64,000 bases of DNA from the NCBI RefSeq assembly GCF_037975245.1, contig NC_092572.1:1153501-1217500 (forward strand), written 5' to 3'. The DNA is from Apostichopus japonicus. Lineage: Eukaryota > Echinodermata > Holothuroidea > Aspidochirotida > Stichopodidae. The notes under the pieces were generated by a model. The model had not been told where the DNA came from, did no database searches, and was given only the letters and a program-made list of their open reading frames with translations. Positions 1-10,669 of this stretch are shown in pieces. The position numbers and the translations under genes were made by a program. Position 1 is the stretch's first letter; each line of letters starts with the position of its first letter.

Positions 1-470
1 AAAGTGAAATAAACAAGCAAATGAAAGTGAAAAAAAATTATATAGCATACTTGTTCTAAGTTATACTCCTAAAAAACTACCTCATTAACTATATTACCCA
101 TATGAGTAAATATTAAAAACGATACCAGAAAAAAAATTACACAAACAACACTTGTATTCTCAATTAAGCCTTGTTACTTAATTACTTAGCAAGTGGATAA
201 AGTCATAAATATACGTCATATTTTTGTTCCTGGTAAATAGTGGTGGTAGGCTGAAAGTTTGCAAGCACAAAATCTGCAAAATTAAACTTGAAGCAAATTC
301 CACTTGCAAGCAAGGTAAGCTTAAATGACCTAAACATGTTGAAAGTAGATCGACTCTAATCGTTGGCTTTTGCTTTGCAGAGATTCGCTTTCGTTTCGAT
401 CCTAACTAGTCCCGCAAAACATGACAAGCAGCAGTCTGTAACTTAGCTGGGAATCCTTTTAATTTATCTA
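1..470. other. Non-coding sequence, no gene seen
   Basis: No supported reading frame. A short stretch near 240-275 (GGTGGTAGGCTGAAAGTTTG) resembles the segment just downstream of the tRNA-like head of the SINE at 63,041 (GGTGGAGGCTGAAAGTTTG), so a truncated SINE remnant may lie here. Confidence 0.4.
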
Positions 471-1570
471 CGACGGACACCTCAAGGTAAAATACATGCG
501 TATTGCCAAGTAGGTAATAGATATCGGTATACCACACGATAAATAGATGACGTTATAACATCAATTGTAAATAATAGTATGTAAGTATTAGCTATTTCTT
601 GACCGTGGAAAATGGTTTCCTTAGCTTATCTATTTTCAACTAATTATGCATATTTACTAAATATCCTCGAAAACAGAGTGTAAGTCTTCCCTAACATACG
701 CAATCGACACTTAATAATGCTGACTCGAGCCTGCTTGGGCTTGAAGGAACAAAAGTGTGACGCGACTGGGGAATGTACCCCTCACGTAGCTTCGAGACAT
801 CATATACACGTAATGCACTTGCTAAAGGCAACAAGATAGCTTCGACATGAGGAATACATGACGTAATCACTGCAATTTCCTAAACACGGTCGGTAATAGT
901 TATTTATTGAACGTGGAAATGGCTCTGTATGGTATTTATTTACAATTCAATATACAAATTTACAAATCATCCACGAGATCATCGTCTAAGTCGTCCCTTG
1001 TAGACGCAATCTACACCTAATAATGCTCACTCGAGCCTCCTTGGGCTTAAAGGAATAAACGTGCAACGCTGCGGGGCAATTACCCCTAACACGTAGCTTC
1101 GAGACATCATCTACACGTAATGTACCTGCTAAAGGCAACTATGGATAGCTTCGACACGAGGAATAGATGACGTAATCCCTGTAATTACCTATAGAATGTC
1201 GGTAATATGTATTTATTGACCGTGAAAACATAAAACACAAATAATACCTATTTAGTAGTTACAATACAACATATTCTAAGGCCGCATGTGTAGCAATCTT
1301 GCAAAGGGAAATATTTTTTTACGCGAATAAAACAAGAAAAGGAAAACAAAAAGTTGACGGGGAATCGAACCCGGGACCACTACACGAACCGGCTGCTTGT
1401 ACATATGCCATTTTGGTACTACAACCTACGGAGCTTCGACACGTTGGCCTCCAGCCAATGGGTAATAGCTATCAGTATACCACGCGAGAAATAGATGACA
1501 TAATCACTGCAATTGCCTATGGCCGATTGGTAATAGGTACTAATTGACCTCGGAAATGGTTAACTTAGTG
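470..1570. repeat. Tandem repeat, ~306-bp unit, about three diverged copies
   Basis: The string ACTCGAGCCTnCTTGGGCTT recurs at about 724 and 1,030 (306 bp apart). The companion string ATGACGTAATCACTGCAATT recurs in varied form near 546, 856, 1,166 and 1,494. Units also share a CGTAGCTTCGAGACATCATnTACACGTAATG block. The third unit is interrupted by about 250 bp of other sequence (1,210-1,460) that contains the tRNA-like box below. No protein is encoded. Confidence 0.8.
1350..1425 (-). repeat. tRNA-like (SINE head) remnant
   Basis: On the minus strand the sequence reads GTCCCGGGTTCGATTCCCCG, a near-perfect pol III B box with a T-arm-like stem. A convincing A box and complete cloverleaf cannot be built, so this is more likely a degraded tRNA-derived SINE or tRNA fragment than a functional tRNA. 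Confidence 0.35.
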
Positions 1571-3538
1571 AATATATTTACAACTCATTATGCAAATTTA
1601 CAAATTACTCCTAACTACATCATATTAGCTACGAAATTGTTCAAACTGTTCTGCTTTAATACACACGTTATCGTTAACCATGCGTCATTTAAACCTTTTT
1701 TTTGTTTATGTCAGCTAAACTGAGTTTAAGCTTGAGAGTCAGTTAAATGGTATACATCTCTCCAAAATGGATTTTTACCTGGGATTACTTCTGCACGTTC
1801 ATCACTATAGTGATATAGGTATATACAACTTCGTTTACAATTAAAAGAAAATTTTTGTAGCATATTTTCACACTTACACTTAGAGATTTGTCATATGGAG
1901 ATTGGTAAATAGTGCAAATCATGCGCATTAGGACCGATATTAGTGTCTCCTGTGGAAACGCTGGGATCCCAAGTGATTGTTATTCGGCTAAAAAGGTTAT
2001 TCAAGTTCAAGAGCTGTCAGAGTTGGAAAACATATCAATTCAATGAATGCAAAGTAACGCATACATAAGATTCTGACCTTGTATGTAGATGTACTTTAAT
2101 AAATACAATCAACAAACCGCATGTTGTGGAATTACAGTTTCATTCGCGGTCATCATCGGTCAATATTTGATAACTGTGTATACGTATTATCTCAAAATAA
2201 CCAGCTCAGATGTACTTCATGGCTTTGTTCGTGCACACACCTTATTAAATTCAAGGTCCCTGGCCTGGTTTGTGAATGTCGTGCTCATTTAAGTCAATAG
2301 AACTTTAAGTTTCAAAATCTTGTAAAAACAACAACTCCAAATTGAACTTGGATGTCATACATAGCTGTACTTTGCAATATCCGTAATAAGTAAAATGGCG
2401 TTTGTATTGTAGAAATAGCAAAAATGTCATTCGAGGTCAAAAGATGTTCAATGTCTAAAACTCTTTCAATTTATACACATTCCTCACAAATGTAATTGTT
2501 GTAATAACAACTTTGTTAGTACCGTGAACGCTCTACATTTTGCAGGGATCAAGGGTCAGTTCAGTTAAATCTAGCTTAATGTCTTAAAAACATGTCATGC
2601 AAACACAGTAAATGCTAAAACGAATCACACAGCCTTTTGGTTTGCGTTATGGTTATTTCAGACTGCCACAATGCCTCATCATGAACGTTGGTCCACTAAA
2701 ATCTGCAAAAAACTATCTCAATATTTGTATAACCCCTGATTGTTCAAGTTTTGTGAAGTTAAATGTCCATGTGTTAAAGATTTACTGCGTACCAATTTAC
2801 CAATATTGACAAAAACAATTCCTTAAGCAATGAATCGTTTATCTTGAAATGTTGAATAAACAAGTGATCAAACAAATTTTTGATCAAGTATGATGCGTAT
2901 AGCATATATTATCTTAATTATAATGTACCCTTTGAGGTATCCGTCTACACTTGTCGATCTCAAACATAATGTTTCTATGTTAATTTCTTTACTTGTATCT
3001 TCTGTCACTTTATTTCCATATCAGGCATTTTATATCTTACTTAAGGACCATCGATATGTTGTGGCTGACCTTTGTGAAGTGTTTGGTCTGAAAATCTGAC
3101 AAAGAAGAAGAAAGAGGAAATACGTCTTATTTTATGTTTGATAATACGCATACATTGTTCGATACCGAGATTATGAGATAAAATGGTTATTGCGGAAAAT
3201 ATACTTACAATGACGTTATTCCTTAATTGCAACAGCAGTGTATTTGTATCAAAAATGAATTTGAATTATGCATATATCGTGTTAACGAAGAAAAGGAAAG
3301 CAGTTCCCACAATGCTAGAAGCCTTTACATTTCTTATATCTCAGATATAAATACATGAATAAAGACATACACACACATACAAATATATATATATATATAT
3401 TTATATTTACATATATATATAATTATGTATATATTTTTTATGTATATATTTATATATATATATAGAAAGAAAATATAGATATAGAAAATATATATATATG
3501 TATATTAATTTGTTTATCTTTGTTGGAATAATACTTAC
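1571..3538. other. Intergenic sequence; nothing convincing
   Basis: Only short chance frames on both strands. It includes an imperfect AT-rich microsatellite at about 3,380-3,510. The 3' end of the minus-strand gene, with further LRR exons or a terminal exon and UTR, should lie here if intact, but I could not identify it. Confidence 0.5.
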
Positions 3539-3815
3539 TTTACTGTGTTACATTTTTTAAATGCAGTTTCTGTTATAGACTTGTAATCATTGTAGTTCTC
3601 TGATAAGCGAATGTTGTGAAAGACCAGTAGCTCAGTGACCGTTGGTAAATATTTCATCAGACGGAGAGGACAATCACCATATATTTCCAGAGTTTTAAGC
3701 TGTCGCTGTTGGTATAAATAACATAGTGTATAGTTTCCCATTGTATTGTCTAACGGCGATAAGCTAACAGTACACAGTGACGGAGGAAAGATATTCAAAG
3801 CTCTCATTCTCCTTT
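3539..3815 (-). CDS. LRR-like exon of the minus-strand NACHT gene (candidate)
   Basis: The minus-strand open frame reads through segments such as LKTLEIYGDCPLRLMKYL followed by PTVTELLVFHNIRL, which have the spacing of leucine-rich repeats. The 3' boundary is a strong donor (AAA|GTAAGT, read from 3,538 downwards; exon ends in phase 2). The 5' boundary is probably the AG after a long T-tract near 3,815 (phase 2). The frame stays open beyond both boundaries, but the flanking residues look like intron translation. It sits downstream of the NACHT exon on the same strand, where NLR proteins carry their LRRs. The NACHT exon ends in phase 0, so at least one exon between them is missing from this annotation. 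I infer it belongs to the same gene; the LRR match itself is by eye. Confidence 0.5.
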
Positions 3816-5013
3816 TTGCAAAAAAAAAAGAACATATCGGTAATTTCGTCAATCCTGCATCAATATCAAAGCAAAGTATTAGGCCAAACATTTGTGATTT
3901 GTGCAATTTTAAAGCAAACTCTAAAGTTCAACTTATCTTACTTAGTACAATTTATTATGCGACCACGGAACGGATGAAGTTTTGCATATGCATATGGTGC
4001 CAGGGGCAAGCATCGTTCTACGGTAGTGATATTACTGTGCACTTTAAAAGGTCTAACCAATCCTTGATGTCTACCAATGTATAATAATATGAGCAATTAC
4101 ACGCATAATAACGTACAGCGCGAGTACGAATGCTTTGAATTCTCCCTTTTACACTGTCGTTAGCGGTTGCATATGGCAATGTCATTTCTCGGAATCCTCT
4201 ACGTGTCTCACTTCATCATGATAGGGCAGAAAACTGACATTCAGGCTGTTTTGGCGCGAGGAATGGGCAAGTTGGAATCGTTTTGGGGTAAAACATTATA
4301 ATGATTTTTCGTGGCGTGCCAATAGTTTTCTTTCCAGCTGAAGTCGTAAAATACAAAAAGCTTTCATACGGTAACAGCTGACTTTATTTCTTGCTCAATT
4401 TGAAAAAGTTCATTAAGCCTTTGTTGTTGTTAAATGTTTTATTAAACTGATTTAGTTATGAAGCATCTGACATATTCGTAATATGCAGGTCGAGAAAGTA
4501 TAGAAATTATACTGCTAAATAATATCTGAATGAGTGCACTGATGTCAACGCAAATTTTCTCTCATGTAGTTATATATTATGTGATATCTTTTCTGATATG
4601 ATTAATCCTAGTCACTTCCTCAGAAACTTTATCAAAACTTTAAATGACATGATCCTTACGGCTTAGACTGAGTTGCAGTGCAAATGTTCACTTTGTATTC
4701 ATGACTATTTCATGGCGTTTAATTTACGAATTCTGACATTTCAGTTATGCAGTCATAAGTTACGAAAGCCCTACATCTTTTAACCAGTTCAAGGCAGTTT
4801 CGTGACATTTTTTTTCACACGTGCACTTGTATATGCACCCACACATACGTTCATTCCCAACTGTAATCATTTTCATTTGAATCCTAACTCCATCAGTGCT
4901 GTAGTACTAACCCCCATCAAACTAACATAGACCGTGCAACAATTTAGTACCATTTTTGCAGAGATTTCTTCCCTGTAACGTACATGAAAGAAAAAAAAAT
5001 GATAAATACTTAC
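3816..5013 (-). other. Presumed intron(s) of the NACHT gene
   Basis: Lies between the NACHT donor and the LRR-like exon. No further exon could be supported by eye, although the phase mismatch between the flanking exons predicts one. Confidence 0.4.
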
Positions 5014-6024
5014 GTCATTATTATTGAGCTCTTGCCACAAGTGCAGTGTTGCTTCTTGGAAATAATCATCTGTTGTGCGCCTGAACACTAACTGCTTCTG
5101 ATGAAACGTTTTAGCTCGTTCCTTGTATTCATTCTTATCTTGAAAGAATGCCTCAAGTAAACATACTAATATATCAAAGTTACCAACTTTCTCAAGTTCA
5201 TTCCATTTGGACTTCGTGAATGTCATCAAATGCCTAATCGTGTCTTTCTGTAAAACATAACTGACAAACAACTGTGCAATTAATGGAGATGAATATCTAC
5301 CATCAAGGGTTTCATTAAACTTTTCTTCAATATAAAATTTCCAAGTCTCTGAAATATCTTTTATAGAATTTTCATCCACAGACAAAGCTCTTGCAAAGAA
5401 TCCCTGTCTCTGTAGATCGTTAAACCCAAGAAGTTTTACTGTTGTTAATTTATCTTTAGATTCTTTCATGTCCTGCGAGGCATCTTCTAGGTTACGATAG
5501 GTTATCCAAATTTTCATTTTCTTGTACTGATCAATGTCTTTACCCATCAAGAGCTGTTTCACAGTCAATCCGTTCGTATTGTCATTATTCTGTGTAGTAT
5601 TATGAAACCGATCCAAATTGCTACGACCATCTAACATGACAATGCTCCTTTTATTTTGTAATATCATACGTAGGCTGTCAAGCGTAACCGAATTATTGTC
5701 AGATCTCAACGAATCCGCCAGTTCTTCTAATATGTTAGAGTCTATAGATAAATACTCAAGTTGAAGGTATATCAAAATCGCATCTTGCAGAATTTCTCCA
5801 TCCATCCACTTCTTTGTCATGGTTCGAAATAAACGTGACTTGCCACTACCAGACTCGCCAATAAATAACACACGTTTATCCTTAGGGTCCTTGAATAATG
5901 CCGCAAGCAGTTCATCGACAGTATTCATCGTTTTGTTGCTTCTGTCTGTATACGTTACTTCGTACTGACAATCGCCACACCAATATTCTCCATAGGGGAT
6001 GTAAATCTGCTTCAAACTTTCCAT
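5014..6024 (-). CDS. NACHT NTPase exon (NLR-type receptor)
   Basis: An open frame of 337 codons up to a strong donor (GAC|GTAAGT, intron starting at 5,013). A further 46 codons to a stop at 4,873 are read-through into the intron and include poly-F from a T-tract. Numbering from the ATG at 6,024: Walker A GESGSGKS at 56-63, Walker B-like IVMLDG at 128-133, sensor-1-like KIWITYR at 171-177, and a GFNDLQRQGFFARAL block at about 200-214 that is typical of NACHT domains. NACHT proteins are STAND NTPases that oligomerise on nucleotide exchange and act mostly in innate immunity. The ATG need not be the true start: the AG inside codon 3 (exon from 6,016) would accept a phase-2 intron and match the phase-2 donor of the TM exon, but its pyrimidine tract is weak. 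An unseen exon could also intervene. Walker B lacks the usual second acidic cluster directly after LDG. Confidence 0.85.
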
Positions 6025-6966
6025 AAACGTATCTATCGTTAAATTTGAAAAATACCGCTATTAAACAGCTGCCAACAAATTTATTCAAATAGTTAACTAT
6101 AAATTATTGAATATTATTTGTTTGTTAAGAATGTTTTATGATAGTAACATGTGGCACATACCTATAAATACAGAAAAATGATAATCACATTCGACTATTG
6201 GTAATTAACACAATCGAGCACAAGCATGTTACTTTATGACGAATTAATCAAAGGGAACGATAAGTAAGCAACATTATAAAGGTCCTCTTACAGAGTTGGT
6301 TAGCAATCTGGTTGGGTCTTATCACACTTGATAAGCTCGCTACACGATTTCATATGAAATCAACATTTATCTTAAAATCAAATAGAAATGGTAAACAATG
6401 CCACAAAAATGATGTGATGGTGAAGTAACTGTAATATTAGCTACCATGCATTTGAAAGTAAAAAGTGCACGCATGTATAAGAACGATGTTACACTTTTAC
6501 AACATATTTTTCATGTCGCAAATTCTTGTGTCAAAGAGCTTACAGCAGATACTTGTTAGCTTAGTTTAGTAGAAAAAAGGATCAGGAGGGACACTCAGGT
6601 CCCCATCAAGGACCCTATAGGAGATAATAAAACGGAAGACACAAATACTCAGACCCGGTTACAATGCTTAAGGTGCTTGTTCAGAGCATTCTTAAACCCA
6701 TCATTGTTGGCTCTGTATGAACATTTTCAACGAGCCTAAGTCAATAACAAACTTCGCAACGTTCAACATAAGCCTTAAACAAGCAAATAGCATGCGAACT
6801 ATCTGCATCTTAAGAATGATATTTTCCCGTGTTTTGTGGACAGTGCTAACCTTGCCAAGATTTTTATTATATGTATACAAAGAGCGTTTTCTTGACTGTC
6901 AATGTCGTTGGAAGAAGGTTTTATTATGTATAAAATTGATAAAAGAAGAATATATCAGTTAAATAC
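6025..6966 (-). other. Presumed intron between TM and NACHT exons
   Basis: AT-rich, with no frame on either strand that looks coding. A death-fold exon, common before NACHT in NLRs, was looked for and not seen. Confidence 0.4.
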
Positions 6967-7096
6967 CTTTTTTTTTTACAACACCGTATTAGAAAGATAC
7001 AAACAACAACCACCGCTGAAATCACAACCGCAATCGCAACCACTGCTCCCCAAAAATACAGTATTAGTTCTATCTTCTTTCCTTTATCACAGATTC
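6967..7096 (-). CDS. Transmembrane exon of the Ig/NACHT gene
   Basis: On the minus strand a 130-nt segment is bounded by an acceptor (TTTTGATTTTAAG|GA) and a donor (AAAAG|GTATTT). Its frame gives a short polar stretch (ICDKGKKIEL), then a clean single-pass helix of about 23 residues (core FWGAVVAIAVVISAVVVVC), and then a basic stop-transfer tail (IRCCKKK). It enters in phase 1, as TM exons after Ig exons usually do, and leaves in phase 2, which matches a possible phase-2 acceptor at the NACHT exon. The hydrophobic core followed by R/K predicts an extracellular N-terminus and a cytoplasmic C-terminus. It is too short to stand out as an open frame. The helix is seen directly; membership of this gene is inferred from strand, order and phase. 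Confidence 0.7.
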
Positions 7097-8790
7097 CTTA
7101 AAATCAAAACTTACAAAGACATTATTAAGAAATTTGTTTTGAAAGAACACTAACAGGGTTGAGATATGCATGAGCTAACACAGAACAAGTCTGATGAATG
7201 GTATATTTGATTATAAACCCTCGACTTATTATTTTGTTCAGTAAATCAAATCTCGTAAAATTCTCAGCTACTGATGAATATTATAGTAAAGTATTATTTT
7301 GGCAGCAGTCATAGAAGAAAGGGCTACTCCAGATATGCAACCTGTCACTAATAATATAGTTTACACCTTTTGACTAAATTTCTAAAACTCCTGTAGCATT
7401 TTGGGTTAAGACCATATTGTTGTAAATTGCATTATTATAACATTCAATGGGGTTTAGGCAAGGCACACGTGCGATCACCAAAAGTAGGAAACTGGTTCAG
7501 TAGGGGCAAAATTGAATACCACTGTGGAAGAATTTGACTACTAATGGTGTAAGCTTGCCCTTTGGTTTCAAACACACACGAACAATTTATTAGCTAAGGT
7601 TTGTGTCTAGGGTTACCGGAACTAATTTTAAATTTACCTTTTCCTCATAATGCACAATTTGAAGACGGCTTATGATACCAGTGCAGTATCCCCCGCCATT
7701 AACTATAAATTCCTTAATTTGCCTCTGTTTAAATCCTCCCGCCCCTTCCCACCCCAAGAAGCCTTACTTGAAAAGGTCGGGACAAACATTTGAAGTTTAT
7801 CAAGTGTTACCATCATAATTTTTCCTTTAGGATTAGAGCTATTCTTACATGGAAATAAATTATGAGTTGAATATGCCTCAGATCGCCCCAATTAATGTTT
7901 ATTATTGTATTTTTGTCTAGGGGATTTTTGTCTCATATGACTCGACTTCCATTATTCCATTACAGCCCATCCTTTGTAAAATCAATAATTTGCCTCATTG
8001 TCCTTCCAGAAATATTCACATACCCTATCTTAATCAGTCGCAGTCAATCCGGAATCCACCCCCCCCCCCCCAAACGTAGTATACCTTTGGAATACCGTCT
8101 CGCATATTATCTTGCATATTTCGGCAATGCAATTTAAGTTCTTAGGTTGTTATCACCTTTATACATGGCTGCTTTTTTCTGTAGAAGTTCATCGTTCTGT
8201 CAATGTCCACGGACAATTTTTCAAATTTGATAAGACTAAGGCATGTATTTACTAATCATTATCAATTTGACGATTTTCTTAGACCTATTTTGTATATTTC
8301 AATTACGCCCTTTGCTCAAATGTAACTGCTTGCAGAATGGTACTAAACTTTTTTTTTCAAAAAGAGTGTCCTAACATACTCATACAAGTCATATACAACG
8401 CTGCAGCTTATTCATTGTCGACATCGAAGTTGAATATATGTTACGAACAATTAGTATAAATATGCTAAACGTTAAAACATATCCTGTTATCATTTTGATA
8501 TTTGCGAATAATAACAATGTTAAGAAGGCGCCATTAAAAGTTCAACAACTTTTCTCGGGATGCCTTCTATATACATATTGTATTATGTATTGTAATATAT
8601 AGCCATTTATAAGAGTTTCGCATTAGCGGTTAAATATCATTACTTTCAAACAACGGGACGAAATATTAAATTTATTGTTTTGTTTTCCTAAACTTAAGAT
8701 AGATGACAACGTATAACTTGGTTGTAAGTAACGATGCCTTCAGCAATTGGTCTTAAAGAATTGGAATTCGTAGAAAACGAGAGACTATAT
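7097..8790 (-). other. Presumed intron between Ig and TM exons
   Basis: No second Ig exon was recognised. Contains a poly-C tract at about 8,057-8,070. Nothing else seen. Confidence 0.4.
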
Positions 8791-8794
8791 ACTC

Positions 8795-9123
8795 CTAAAA
8801 CGTGCTTGGTTGAATATGAACTGTTATATTTTCTTTGGTCACCATCTGCTCATCATTCTTTGCATAACAGACACAGGTGTGCGTTTGATTACACGATGTA
8901 TCATATGATACGAAGAGAATAGTACTGTATATGTTCCATGTTTCACTCTTTTCATCCTTGATTTTTAACTGTGTCTCGCTGTACTCACCTCCATAAGAAA
9001 CCAAACCAAATTTCTCCTTGTTCAAGAAGCAAGTTAAAGCTGTTTGTTCATTTCGTTCGAGTTGTTTGATGCAATCTTCACAGCTATTGCATTGTTGAAC
9101 CGTAGGACACTGAGTGGGTGTCA
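8795..9123 (-). CDS. Ig-like domain exon of the minus-strand receptor
   Basis: The minus-strand frame from an acceptor at 9,123 (CTTTTTCTCCTATTCAAG|TG, strong pyrimidine tract, phase 1) encodes an Ig-like fold: a B-strand cysteine in TALTCF, a canonical F-strand in QTHTCVCYAK, and a final G-strand-like ENITVHIQ. An unusual Cys-rich stretch (CPTVQQCNSCEDC) lies at the N-terminus. Potential N-glycosylation sites include NQT and NIT. Phase 1 matches the signal-peptide exon upstream. The 3' boundary is uncertain: the frame ends in a stop at 8,795, and where a donor is expected (after HIQ) the sequence is CAACCAAGCACG, which could be a mutated GGTAAG. So either a donor was lost, giving a truncated secreted Ig protein, or I have missed the true donor. 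Confidence 0.65.
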
Positions 9124-10611
9124 CTTGAATAGGAGAAAAAGAGTGGTGCTTGTAAAATGATGTCCATGACACAAAGCAACGGAAAAACTTGTATATTCCT
9201 ATAATGTACAAGCGGCAGTGTATCTTATCATATAAATACTCCACTAATAGTCGGAGTACAGACATCATTTAACCAATTGATTATTGTGGTCATGATTAAA
9301 TAACCAAAAATCTATTAACCTGTATAAACTTGTTTTGAATAATGTGATGAAAACATCGAAAAGTAATATATGTAGCAGCATTCCTTTAGTTAGAAATTTG
9401 ACCTCGCGACCATCAGTTTGTTTAGGCTCAGTGACTTCAGACATATTTTGAATGTTTGTGGTGTTGCTGTAAGAATGCTAAACTTGCAGAGGAACATCTT
9501 CAGAATATTAAGGTTGAAGATTAGGTCCAATAACAATCTTACTCATTTAAGCTACAAAATGCTTGATCAGTTACCGTGGGTCGAATATCAATGATATTAC
9601 CACGTTAACGACTGGGCTAGGCCGACTCAAACAAAGCTATGTGTTCTGCAGTGAAATTACGTTATATTACGTTAATTCAACATACCATGCATGTAACAAA
9701 CATTCACACATCCACAGTAAAACATATAAGTGTTCTAGCCTGGGTCGAATTAATTGGTTGGCAAAAGTATGCACTCATCTACTAAGTTAGCTACTGTCAT
9801 CAAAGCTGTGATCGTCCTTATTATTACACCCATGAACACAACAAATCCACTTCATTTATCAGCTTTCGCGCTGTGTCTGTTATAAATATGACTTGGCCTG
9901 TACATGTTAAGGGGTTGATTGAGCCATCTTGTGACGTACTATTTTATTGTAACGTACATGGTTTTACACTTATTGTTAGTGTATCAATACGTGTTTGCTG
10001 ATAATGTCGGAAAACAAGCTTCCAAAGCAGATCCAATGTTGCTTATTCTTAATGGACTCTGACCAGGTGGGTTTAATAGAGAAATGCTGATGCAATCGAA
10101 AAAGAGATTTATTTTCTGTTGCCTTTATCACGCGAACAATTTACCGTAAAAATACTGCGACCGCCCGTATCAGCATGTTCATTACACAAAAGTAACCTAT
10201 ATTTACTGGTATCGTCCACTTTTTTTACCATATTCTTACAGCTCATCACCATCTTGATTGCAGAATCGACAGAGAATTGCTGTCCAAACGCAGCTAATTG
10301 GACAAAGTTTAACGATATTCTTCTAAAGGTTGTTGAGATTTATTTGAAACAATGTGTGAAACACGCAAGTTTCCAAATATAGCTCCCCTGTAAAAAAATG
10401 CTCTGCTGATTTTCTCGCCTTCGTGTTTCGGCACTTCTCGGTTTGCCCAGCATTTCTTAAAATCTTTATTATACAGGTCAATCAGGGAGCTCAAATTCCC
10501 AACTGCTTTAGGGTTAATTGAAAAAAGAAGTGCAAAATTAACTTGCTTAAATGAAGCAATACGAAACGCATAGAAAATCGAAATTGGTTAATGTTCATAC
10601 AAAGAAGTTAC
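9124..10611 (-). other. Presumed first intron of the Ig/NACHT gene
   Basis: Only short, unconvincing open frames on both strands. Nothing else seen. Confidence 0.4.
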
Positions 10612-10669
10612 CTGCACCGACAACGCCGAAGAGAATAATCATGGCGTACAACATTTTGGGAATAGACAT
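10612..10669 (-). CDS. Signal-peptide exon of the Ig/NACHT gene
   Basis: From an ATG at 10,669 on the minus strand, 19 codons give MSIPKMLYAMIILFGVVGA, a typical secretory signal peptide with a hydrophobic core and a small-residue (V-G-A) cleavage context. A donor follows after one extra G (GCAG|GTAACT, phase 1). Signal-peptide exons ending in phase 1 just before Ig exons are the usual architecture of cell-surface Ig receptors, and the phase matches the Ig exon acceptor at 9,123. The exon is too short to appear as an open frame. I infer that it starts the minus-strand gene. No TATA box or transcription start could be assigned. Confidence 0.6.

Noticed and set aside
4873-5013. C-terminal 46 codons of the 383-codon NACHT frame
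   Set aside because: They follow a strong GTAAGT donor and translate a T-tract into poly-F; treated as intron read-through. A 41-nt intron with an acceptor at about 4,972 would restore a frame but is too short for this kind of genome.
10119-10382. 87-codon plus-strand frame
   Set aside because: No recognisable motif; it lies in the presumed intron of the opposite-strand gene.
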